From NCBI RefSeq assembly GCF_900110865.1, contig NZ_FOFD01000004.1:248001-312000 (forward strand): a stretch of 64,000 nucleotides of DNA, read 5' to 3'. This document shows, piece by piece, positions 18,846 to 26,778 of the stretch. The notes beneath the pieces were generated by a model, which did not search any database, was not told where the DNA came from, and worked only from the letters and a program-made list of their open reading frames with translations. Position 1 is the first letter of the stretch; each line of letters starts with the position of its first letter. The translations under genes and the position numbers were made by a program. The DNA is from Natrinema salaciae. GTDB lineage: Archaea > Halobacteriota > Halobacteria > Halobacteriales > Natrialbaceae.

Positions 18846-21656
18846 ATGGATTTCGTTCGACGATTGGTGCCGACAGCTATCCGACGCAGGTACGCGGTCA
18901 AGTTCGGGATCGCGTTGCTCATTCTCGGGTTGTCCGTCGGCCTGATCGGATACGGTGCAACGGGGGCTATCTCGAATCAGGTGGAGGATCGAGTGCAGAG
19001 CGATCACGCGTCTGCGGCCGGGCAGGAAGCACAGAGCCTGCAGATGTGGAACGAACAGAACGAACACACGATCGGGACGATCGCCAGATCGGACGTCGTC
19101 GCCAGTGACGATCCGGCGGCGATCCAGAGTCGGTTCCTCGACTGGGAGGAACACCTGGACGCCGATACGTTCGATATTTCCTACGTAGACCTTACCAACG
19201 AGACCGTAACGGCGAGCACGAACGAGAACTTCCGCGGGGTCTCGACCAGCCAGATCGACAACGTTCCGAGCGAGGCCTACTCGAGCGCGTCGACGAACGT
19301 GCCCTGGGTCTCCGACGCCTACCTCGCAGCGGGCGAGTTCGGCCAGGACACGACCGTGATCACCTACGTCCAGCTCTCGCCCGAGAACGAGGACCGGGCG
19401 ATCGTCTACACCGCCGATCTCGAGGCATACGCGAACCAACTGCAGGACGAGGAGGGCATCACGACGGTGATCGTCGACGGCGACAACGAGATCATGCTCG
19501 ACAACGCCGGCTACGGCGCGCAGGACGGGAACCAGCAAGACGGAGGGGAGACCAACCACACGACGCTCGGTCTCGCCTACGAGGATAGCAACAAGCTCCT
19601 GCAGAAGGCCCGGACCGAGGGGGCGACCACGCGAAAGGTCTCGGCGTCGTCGCTGGCCTTCGGTGACGACCCGTACCGCTTCCAGAACGGTGACCAGAGC
19701 AAATACGTGACGAGTTCGGCGCGCGTGCTGGGTACCGACTGGGTAGTCGTCAGACACGAACCCTCGAGTCAGGCGCTCGGGTACGTCCAGGGCATCCAGC
19801 AGTACGGGATCTACGCGACGTTCCTCGGCATCCTCATGATCGGCGCGGTCGGTGCGGTCCTCGGACGCAACACCGCCGTCTCGATCGACCGACTCACGGA
19901 CAAGGCCGGCCAGATGGAGGACGGGAATCTCGACGTCGACCTCGAGACCACGCGGATCGACAACATCGGCCGGCTCTACGACGGCTTCGACTCGATGCGC
20001 GTCGCCCTGCGCGAGCAGATCGAGGAGGCCGAATCCGCCCGCGAGGAAGCCGAGCGCGAACGCAAGCGCGTTCAGGAGATCAACGATCACCTCCAGGAGA
20101 AAGCCGCCGAGTACTGCGCGGTCATGGGCAGCGCGGCGGACGGCGATCTCACCGCCCGCGCGACCGTCGAGAGCGAGAACGAACAGATGCAGCAGATCGG
20201 CGAGGACTTCAACGAGATGCTCGACGAGATCGAGCAGACCATCGCCGAGCTCAACCGATTCGCGACCGACGTCGCGACCGCCTCCGAGCAGGTGACCGCC
20301 TCGAGCGAGGAGGTTCGATCCGCCTCGCAACAGGTCACCGAGTCGATTCAGGAGATTTCCGACGGCGCGGACCGCCAGAACGAGTCGCTCCAATCGGTCA
20401 ACCAGGAGATGAGCGGCCTCTCGACGACGACCGAGGAGATCGCGGCCTCGTCGAACGAGGTCGCCGACATCGCCGAACGGACCGTCGACACCGGGAGGGA
20501 AGGGCAGGAAGCCGCCGAAGCGGCGATTACTGCCATGGACGATATCGAAACCGAGGCCGGCGACGCGGTCAACGAGATGCGCCGGCTCGAGGAGGAGGTC
20601 CAGCAGATCGACGAACTGATCAACACGATTTCGGAGATCGCTCGTCAGACCAACATGCTGGCGCTGAACGCCAACATCGAGGCCTCCCGTTCCGCCGGCG
20701 GGAGCAGCGACGACGAAGGCTTCTCCGTCGTCGCGAAGGAGGTCAAGGCGCTCTCCGAGGACGTCGCCGAGGCGGCCGACGAGGCCGAGGACCGACTCGA
20801 GGCGATCCGCGAACGGACCGAGGAGTCGGCCGCCGAGGTCGAGGGGACGAGTACCAACATCGAGAACGCCAGCGAACAGGTCCAGGAGGCGGTCAGTGCG
20901 CTCCAGGAGATCGCCGACCTCGCCCAGGAGACCAACGTGGGCGTCCAGGAGATCTCCGCAGCGACCGAGGAACAGGCGGCCTCGACGCAGGAGGTCGTCG
21001 CGATGGTCGACGACGCGGCGACGATTTCCGAGGAGACGACCTCGGAAGCCGAGAACGTCGCCGCCGCGGCCGAAGAGCAGACCACCGCACTGACCGAAGT
21101 CACGAAGTCGGCCTCGAGCCTCTCCGAACAGGCGTCACAGCTGTCCGAAGCGCTCGATCGGTTCGATACCGACGTCGATCGCGACGACGTGGACCTCGAG
21201 TCGACGTTCGACATCGACGCGGAACTGGACGCGGCCGAACCGCAGTTCGACGCCGACGGCGCGGCCGGCAGCGAGCCGGGCAACGAGGGCGGGGATAGCG
21301 GAATCACCTTCGACGCCGACACCGACGACGCCGACCGGTCGACTGACGCTGCACTCGCGAGCGATGCGGTCGACGAGCAGGCCGACGCTGCCGACGAGGA
21401 GAACGGTACCGACGATATCCTCGGTCTCGAGGACCGCGAGGGCGACATCGATACCGAACCGACGGGCACGGCTGACCCGCTCGCGGACGTCGACCCCGAG
21501 CCGGAGACCGAGCTCGAGGAGTCCGAAGCGGATACCGACGCGACCGACGAGAGCGACGAGCCGGTCGACGACGCCACCGACGATTCGGACGCCGAAGACG
21601 ACGAGAGCGAAAGCGACGACGTGTTCACGTTCGGTGCGACCAGCGACGACGAGTAA
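18846..21656 (+). CDS. methyl-accepting chemotaxis transducer (Htr-type)
   Basis: This 936-residue transducer has TM1 at about 17-37 (VKFGIALLILGLSVGLIGYG), an extracellular sensor region at about 40-315 (Cache-like in layout), TM2 at about 321-342 and a HAMP domain after it. A long coiled-coil signalling domain follows, with the conserved hairpin tip ARQTNMLALNANIEASR. The last 150 or so residues are an acidic tail. The start at 18846 gives a typical short basic N-terminus. It signals to CheA/CheW, which are not in the window. Divergence from two binding-protein genes suggests that it reads their ligand-loaded state. Confidence 0.93.
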   Translation: MDFVRRLVPTAIRRRYAVKFGIALLILGLSVGLIGYGATGAISNQVEDRVQSDHASAAGQEAQSLQMWNEQNEHTIGTIARSDVVASDDPAAIQSRFLDWEEHLDADTFDISYVDLTNETVTASTNENFRGVSTSQIDNVPSEAYSSASTNVPWVSDAYLAAGEFGQDTTVITYVQLSPENEDRAIVYTADLEAYANQLQDEEGITTVIVDGDNEIMLDNAGYGAQDGNQQDGGETNHTTLGLAYEDSNKLLQKARTEGATTRKVSASSLAFGDDPYRFQNGDQSKYVTSSARVLGTDWVVVRHEPSSQALGYVQGIQQYGIYATFLGILMIGAVGAVLGRNTAVSIDRLTDKAGQMEDGNLDVDLETTRIDNIGRLYDGFDSMRVALREQIEEAESAREEAERERKRVQEINDHLQEKAAEYCAVMGSAADGDLTARATVESENEQMQQIGEDFNEMLDEIEQTIAELNRFATDVATASEQVTASSEEVRSASQQVTESIQEISDGADRQNESLQSVNQEMSGLSTTTEEIAASSNEVADIAERTVDTGREGQEAAEAAITAMDDIETEAGDAVNEMRRLEEEVQQIDELINTISEIARQTNMLALNANIEASRSAGGSSDDEGFSVVAKEVKALSEDVAEAADEAEDRLEAIRERTEESAAEVEGTSTNIENASEQVQEAVSALQEIADLAQETNVGVQEISAATEEQAASTQEVVAMVDDAATISEETTSEAENVAAAAEEQTTALTEVTKSASSLSEQASQLSEALDRFDTDVDRDDVDLESTFDIDAELDAAEPQFDADGAAGSEPGNEGGDSGITFDADTDDADRSTDAALASDAVDEQADAADEENGTDDILGLEDREGDIDTEPTGTADPLADVDPEPETELEESEADTDATDESDEPVDDATDDSDAEDDESESDDVFTFGATSDDE

Positions 21657-21782
21657 CACCGCGAGCGGTCCCACGACGACGGCCATCGACGCGCTTGCGG
21701 TTCGAACCGCCGACGACACCGCCGGGGGGGCTGGTCGGTGTCGTTCGCTACCTTTTTGACTGCCGTCTCGGAAGGAATCGGC

Positions 21783-22661
21783 ATGCTCACCGTGCGGGCA
21801 CCTGCGACGAGTGCGAACCTCGGGAGTGGCTTCGACGTCTTCGGCGTCGCTCTCGGAACGCCCGCCGACGTGGTCCGGGTCGAGCGCGCCCCGGAGACGA
21901 CGATTACGGTCACCGGCGCGGGCAGCCAGTACATCCCGGAAGATCCCGCCAAGAACACCGTCGGTGCGGTCGCGGAGGCGCTCGACGCCCCCGCTCACAT
22001 CCGGATCGACAAGGGCGTCCGTCCGTCGTCGGGACTCGGATCGTCGGCCGCGAGCGCGGCCGCCGCGGCCGTCGCGCTGAACGCGCTCTACGACCGCGGC
22101 CGCTCCCGCGAGGAGCTCGTCCCCATCGCCGCCGAAGGCGAGGCGCTCGTCTCCGGCGAGGCCCACGCGGACAACGTCGCGCCCTCCCTGCTCGGCGGCT
22201 TCACCGTCGTCACCGACGACAGCGTCACGCAGGTCGACGCGTCCGTTCCCGTCGTCGCCTGTCTCCCCGAAATCTCCGTCTCCACGCGCGACGCGCGCGG
22301 CGTCGTCCCCCAGTCGGCCACGATGGACGAAGTCGTCACCACTGTCGGCAACGCCGCCACGCTGACCGTCGGCATGACTCGAGACGACCCCGTCCTCGTC
22401 GGCGAGGGCCTGACCGACGATATCGTCACGCCCGAACGAACCAAGCTCATCGACGGCTACGACCGCGTTCGCGAGGCCGCCCTCGAGGCGGGCGCGACCG
22501 GCGTGACGGTCAGTGGTGCCGGACCGGGGATTCTCGCGGTCTGTCACCGCCGCGACCGGCGGGCGATCGCCTCGGCGATGGTCGACGCCTTCGACGCGGT
22601 CGGCGTGGAGAGCCGCGCGTACCAGACCGCCGTCAGCGACGGCGCCACGCTGTATCGCTGA
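21783..22661 (+). CDS. thrB: homoserine kinase
   Basis: This 292-residue GHMP-family kinase starts MLTVRAPATSANLGSGFD, the canonical opening. The ATP-binding motif PSSGLGSSAASAAAAA lies near residue 82, and the C-terminal GHMP motif VTVSGAGPGILAVC is present. It phosphorylates homoserine with ATP on the way to threonine. The length is normal. A small membrane protein gene follows after four bases, so the two are probably cotranscribed. Threonine synthase is not in the window. Confidence 0.95.
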   Translation: MLTVRAPATSANLGSGFDVFGVALGTPADVVRVERAPETTITVTGAGSQYIPEDPAKNTVGAVAEALDAPAHIRIDKGVRPSSGLGSSAASAAAAAVALNALYDRGRSREELVPIAAEGEALVSGEAHADNVAPSLLGGFTVVTDDSVTQVDASVPVVACLPEISVSTRDARGVVPQSATMDEVVTTVGNAATLTVGMTRDDPVLVGEGLTDDIVTPERTKLIDGYDRVREAALEAGATGVTVSGAGPGILAVCHRRDRRAIASAMVDAFDAVGVESRAYQTAVSDGATLYR

Positions 22662-22665
22662 GCCG

Positions 22666-22995
22666 ATGAGCCTGACGACCGACGGCGTCCTCGCGGTCAT
22701 CGCCCTCGGAGCGTTCGCGGGCGGTCTCGCCGTTGCGGGCGCACCGCTCTCGGTTTCGTTTCTGGCGGTCGGCGGCCTCGGAACGCTCGCCTTCGAGGCC
22801 GTCGCGTTCGGCCACAGCGAGGCCGTCCGTCGGTACTGGGAGCGGCCGTCCGTTCAGGCGGGAACGCTCGCGGGCGCGTTCGGTCTCGTCGGCGTCGGCA
22901 TCGCCGTCGCCCCCTCGAGGATTCTCTCGGCGGGGATCGGCGCGGTCGTGACGTACCTGCTGTTCCTGTCGTTCGTGCTCGCAACGCGGTCGTGA
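22666..22995 (+). CDS. small membrane protein downstream of thrB
   Basis: This 109-residue protein has four hydrophobic stretches (about 7-27, 29-46, 62-80 and 85-105) and few charged residues apart from a central loop (HSEAVRRYWERPS). The start is four bases after the thrB stop, implying coupled expression. The family is not recognised. A role linked to threonine metabolism is possible only by position. Confidence 0.7.
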   Translation: MSLTTDGVLAVIALGAFAGGLAVAGAPLSVSFLAVGGLGTLAFEAVAFGHSEAVRRYWERPSVQAGTLAGAFGLVGVGIAVAPSRILSAGIGAVVTYLLFLSFVLATRS

Positions 22996-23062
22996 CCGCC
23001 GGTCAGCCGGACGCGGGTTCAGCCGGCGGCCGGTAACACGGCTCACGGCGAAGATACCGGCA

Positions 23063-23080
23063 GCCTACCGCTCGGTAGGC
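23063..23080. terminator. perfect GC-rich palindrome between convergent genes
   Basis: GCCTACCG, a CT spacer, then CGGTAGGC makes an 8-bp perfect stem, with further imperfect pairing outside it. It lies between the convergent genes ending at 22995 and 23216, so a shared termination or transcript-stabilising hairpin is likely. No T-run follows, and archaeal termination does not require a hairpin, so a protein-binding palindrome is also possible. Confidence 0.35.
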
Positions 23081-23215
23081 CGGCTGTTACGGGTCGTATC
23101 CCGATTGATACCTTTCCGTGACAGTCAGGAATCCGTTCCCGTATGCGGGGGGCGTTCGGCGCACTACCGGAAGCGATGGACCACAGTCCGACATCTCAAC
23201 GGACGCGGCCCCGTG

Positions 23216-23995
23216 TTACGGCCGCTCCGCGACGCTCCGCCAGCGTCGACCGTAGATCCGCGGGAGGGCATCGACCTTCGCGTGTCGAACGGTCGCCGGC
23301 ACCGTCGAGACTCTCGTGGAAACGCCGGCCGGGAGCGGGCCGTACGGCACCGACGAGACCGCAGTTGGGTTCTTCGAAACCGGCCGCCGGCCGGCGTAGC
23401 CAGGGCCGCGCTGCGTCGACTCGTACAGCGCCTCGAATTTCGAATGACCGTCGATGACTCCGTTGCGAGCCGCTTTTGCGCCCTTTTTGGCCTCCTGCTG
23501 AAGCGCAGCGTTCGTCGCGTCCGGTTTCACGTCGGCGACGAAGTTCCTGATTTCGGCTGCCGCCTCGGAGTCACCGGACGATCCGAACGCGTCAGGGCCG
23601 ACGACGTCCTCGAGTTCGCGCCTGAGCTGTCGCAGCTCCCGTGCGAAATCGGCGATATCGACGGTATTCCAGAGTTCGCGCAGTGTGATGACGTCCCCGA
23701 TCGTGCTGAGGTCCAGCGCCGGGTCCGGATCCTTCTCACGGATCGCGTCCGGGAGGCCGTCAAACTCGACGAGGTCTGGCAACGCCGATACATCGACGGC
23801 ATCCGGCAGCCGCTCGAAATCGATCGTTTCGAGGAGGTCGTCGACTTCCTCGACGACGTCCAGGAGTTCCGCTACCGTCGCCGCCCGCGTCTCGTCCGAC
23901 TCGCTGCTCGTGGGTTCCCGGAGCAGCCGCTCGATTTCCGCTGTCAGTCGGTGAGCGAGTTGCTCGACGCTGGTCGGGGACAGTGCCTGGCTCAT
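23216..23995 (-). CDS. conserved-type haloarchaeal protein of unknown function
   Basis: This 259-residue protein has an acidic, mostly helical first half containing Leu/Asp-rich repeats (LPDAVDVSALPDLVEFDGLP, a pattern of short repeated LPD units) and a basic C-terminal third with many Arg and Ser. No membrane segment is seen. The start at 23995 (MSQALSPTSVEQLAHRL) is chosen over a much longer upstream frame that would overlap pdxS. The family is not recognised with certainty. It lies downstream of pdxS on the same strand. Confidence 0.75.
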   Translation of the reverse strand: MSQALSPTSVEQLAHRLTAEIERLLREPTSSESDETRAATVAELLDVVEEVDDLLETIDFERLPDAVDVSALPDLVEFDGLPDAIREKDPDPALDLSTIGDVITLRELWNTVDIADFARELRQLRRELEDVVGPDAFGSSGDSEAAAEIRNFVADVKPDATNAALQQEAKKGAKAARNGVIDGHSKFEALYESTQRGPGYAGRRPVSKNPTAVSSVPYGPLPAGVSTRVSTVPATVRHAKVDALPRIYGRRWRSVAERP

Positions 23996-24087
23996 ACAAG
24001 TGAGACGCGGGATGCGTATAAAACGGGCGCGCTTGCCGATCAGTCGCAGTTCCGGCGCGCCTGAAAACGGGTCCCACCGGCAGTCGG

Positions 24088-24996
24088 TTAGACGCCGCGA
24101 CCCTGCAGCTTCTCGTCTTCCGGGAGGTCGACGTTCGCGTCGCCTTTCATGCTCTTGCCGAGGTTCTTCGAGATCTCGGCGAGCGTCTCGGGGTCGTCCC
24201 AGTTGTTGGTCGCCTCGACGATCGCCTCGGCCATCTCGGGCGGGTTCTCCGCGCCGAAGATGCCGCTGCCCACGAAGATGCCGTCGCACTCGTGGTGCAT
24301 CATGAGCGCGGCGTCGGCGGGCGTCGCGATGCCGCCGGCGGCGAAGTTGACGACCGGGAGTCGGCCCATCTCGGCGGTCTCGTGGACCAGTTCGGCGGGT
24401 GCCTCGAGTTCGCGAGCGAAGGCCTCTCGCTCCTCGTGGCTCATGCCCTCGAGTTTGCGGATCGCCCCCTTGATCGTCCGCTGGTGGTGGACGGCCTGGT
24501 TCACGTCACCGGTGCCGGCCTCGCCCTTCGTTCGGATCATCGCCGCACCCTCGTCGATCCGGCGCAGCGCCTCGCCGAGGTCGCGCGCGCCGCAGACGAA
24601 CGGCGCGGTGAAGTCGCGCTTGTCGATGTGGTAGGCGTCGTCCGCAGGGGTGAGGACTTCGGACTCGTCGATCATGTCGACGCCGACGGCCTCGAGAATC
24701 TGCGCTTCCTTGGTGTGCCCGATACGGGACTTGCCCATGACGGGGATCGAAACCGAGTCGACGATCTCCGCGACGTCGGCGGGGTCGGCCATCCGGGCGA
24801 CGCCGCCGCGCTTGCGGATGTCCGCGGGGACGGCTTCCAGCGCCATCACCGCGACCGCGCCGGCCGCTTCGGCGATGCGGGCCTGTTCGGGGTCGACGAC
24901 GTCCATGATGACGCCGCCCTTCTGCATCCGTGCGAAGCCGCGCTTGACGAGATCGGTCCCGCGTCGCAGTTCCTCGAGATCGGTGTTCTCGGCCAT
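24088..24996 (-). CDS. pdxS: pyridoxal 5'-phosphate synthase, lyase/synthase subunit
   Basis: This 302-residue TIM-barrel enzyme makes PLP from ribose 5-phosphate, glyceraldehyde 3-phosphate and ammonia supplied by PdxT. Near-invariant segments are seen: [40 protein letters not shown], the lysine region [24 protein letters not shown], and [16 protein letters not shown]. The length is normal. PdxT is not adjacent. It appears monocistronic or may share a transcript with the downstream gene at 23216-23995. Confidence 0.96.
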   Translation of the reverse strand: MAENTDLEELRRGTDLVKRGFARMQKGGVIMDVVDPEQARIAEAAGAVAVMALEAVPADIRKRGGVARMADPADVAEIVDSVSIPVMGKSRIGHTKEAQILEAVGVDMIDESEVLTPADDAYHIDKRDFTAPFVCGARDLGEALRRIDEGAAMIRTKGEAGTGDVNQAVHHQRTIKGAIRKLEGMSHEEREAFARELEAPAELVHETAEMGRLPVVNFAAGGIATPADAALMMHHECDGIFVGSGIFGAENPPEMAEAIVEATNNWDDPETLAEISKNLGKSMKGDANVDLPEDEKLQGRGV

Positions 24997-25126
24997 ACTG
25001 CGCGCTTAGGAGCCACGGCACTTACGCGTGTTCTTTGGGAACGATCCGGCCGCGGGAGCCGAAACCGGTCGGCAGTTGCGCTCACGACCTGGAACCGTCC
25101 ATCCGTCCGTCCGATCCCGATCCGCG

Positions 25127-25879
25127 TCACGTCTCGACCCGCTCACCGGCAGTCAATCGCGCTCTGACGTGTGACCCGTACACCCGAGCCAGCGGCCGCT
25201 GCCACAGTCCGAGTTCCCGCGCCAGCTCCGACGCCACCTCGAGTCGCGTGCCGACCGATGGGCCAGGTCCGATCGCGACCGCGCCCTGCACGTGCGCCGT
25301 CGTCCGCAGGAGGTCCCCGTCTCTCATCGTGTAGCTCGTCATCGTCCAGTCACGCGTTCGAGGGTCGAGCCAGGGTCGTGCCACCTCGAGCCTGACGGTC
25401 TCGCTGCCGCGGTCGCTACCGACGACGGTGCGGATGCCGTCCGGGCTGTCGGTCACGGTCAGGTCCACCCGTTCCTTGGGAAAGCCCCAGAGCTCGCGCC
25501 CGAGCGCGACCGAGGGCTCGGTCGTGACCGGGAGCCAGTGGACGTAGCCGCCGAGTTCGCCGTCAGCGAGCTGTGCGAGCGGGCGGGTCGTCCGACTCCC
25601 GCGGACCGCCGGGACGATGACGGCGAACTCGTCGTAGGGCTCGAGTCCGGTCGCGTCTCCCTCCCCGCCTCCCACCCGATGGTACTGGATTCCAACCAGT
25701 GCGACGCAGCCGATCCCGGGTGCGATCGCCAGCGACGAGAGCGCGTCCGGCAGGATCGCCTCGAGGCGGCCGCGACGGGCGGGGACGGTGACGCCACCCA
25801 TCGTGAACGATAGCTCGAGGGGGAGGTCGACCTCGTGGCCGGTCGAGAGCCGTCGTCGCGTCCGTTCGACCGTCGTCAT
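25127..25879 (-). CDS. acetoacetate decarboxylase-family protein
   Basis: This 250-residue protein has the ADC-like pattern: an N-terminal strand LPLELSFTMGGVTVPARRGR, then CVALVGIQYHRVG, a central YDEFAVIVPAV, and GRELWGFPKERVDLTV, where family members have GxELxGxPKK. It is probably not a true acetoacetate decarboxylase; members of this superfamily in haloarchaea are uncharacterised. The start at 25879 (MTTVERTRRRLS) is the most plausible, and longer versions add unlike sequence. It diverges from the DUF1405 gene by 100 bp. Confidence 0.75.
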   Translation of the reverse strand: MTTVERTRRRLSTGHEVDLPLELSFTMGGVTVPARRGRLEAILPDALSSLAIAPGIGCVALVGIQYHRVGGGEGDATGLEPYDEFAVIVPAVRGSRTTRPLAQLADGELGGYVHWLPVTTEPSVALGRELWGFPKERVDLTVTDSPDGIRTVVGSDRGSETVRLEVARPWLDPRTRDWTMTSYTMRDGDLLRTTAHVQGAVAIGPGPSVGTRLEVASELARELGLWQRPLARVYGSHVRARLTAGERVET

Positions 25880-25979
25880 GAGGGTTCCTACGACGGGCCC
25901 GCTCGTAGTGGTACGGGTTCGCAGCCGTCCGGGGCGACAACCGCTACTGTTTTGCGGCCGCCGTCCGTCGCGCCGGACG

Positions 25980-26684
25980 ATGAGCGCGTCGACTCGGCTG
26001 TCCGATCGCGAGCGGCCCGACGACGAGTCGCTTCCGACGTATCTCGCACCGGTTCCGAAGACGCTCGAGGACCTCGGCCTGCGCTTCGCGTGGCTGGTCG
26101 TGGCGATCAACCTCGCGGGGACGGCCTTCGGCTTCTGGTACTACTCGGGACAGTTCGCGCGGACGCCGGCGGCGATGTGGCCTTGGGTGCCGGACAGCCC
26201 GCTGGCGACGCTGTTTATCGCGCTGGCGATCGGCTGCTGGAAACTGGGCCGCGAGCAGCCGTGGCTCACCGCGCTCGCGTTCTTCGGGAACGTCGTGCTC
26301 GGACTGTGGACGCCCCTGACGCTGCTGGCCTTCGCCGACTCCTACGGCTACCTCCACCCGCTGATGTACCACTTCCTCTTCTGGAGCCACCTCGCGATGG
26401 TCGTCCAGGCGTTCGTCCTCCACCGGATCTCGTCGTTCCCGGTGTGGGCCGTCGCCGTCGCCACCGTCTGGTACTGGAGCAACCTCGTCGTCGACTACTT
26501 CGTTCCGATCGTCGGCGATCCACATCACACGATCATCCCCGTAGAGCGCGAGACGAGCATGTTCCTCGAGGCCGACGCGCTCGGCGTGATCGCCGCGGGC
26601 GAAGTCTCGTTCGTCCTCCTGGCGCTGTTTCTCGCGCTCGCGATCCGGGTCACAAAGGTCGACACCGCCCGGAACCGGTCGTAA
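25980..26684 (+). CDS. DUF1405 family membrane protein
   Basis: This 234-residue integral membrane protein has six or so hydrophobic segments, beginning at about residue 35 (RFAWLVVAINLAGTAFGFWY). Family-like motifs are PWVPDSPLATLFIALAI, YGYLHPLMYHFLFWSHLAMV and VVDYFVPIVGDPHHTI. DUF1405 proteins occur in archaea and Bacilli; the function is unknown. The start at 25980 is reasonable because it leaves a short acidic cytoplasmic N-terminus. Confidence 0.85.
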   Translation: MSASTRLSDRERPDDESLPTYLAPVPKTLEDLGLRFAWLVVAINLAGTAFGFWYYSGQFARTPAAMWPWVPDSPLATLFIALAIGCWKLGREQPWLTALAFFGNVVLGLWTPLTLLAFADSYGYLHPLMYHFLFWSHLAMVVQAFVLHRISSFPVWAVAVATVWYWSNLVVDYFVPIVGDPHHTIIPVERETSMFLEADALGVIAAGEVSFVLLALFLALAIRVTKVDTARNRS

Positions 26685-26778
26685 CGATCGCCTCGGGCGG
26701 TGAGCGTCCGGAAACGCGGTGTGATTCGATCTCGAGACGATCCCGGGACGAAAACGAAACGCGGACCGGACCCAGCCC

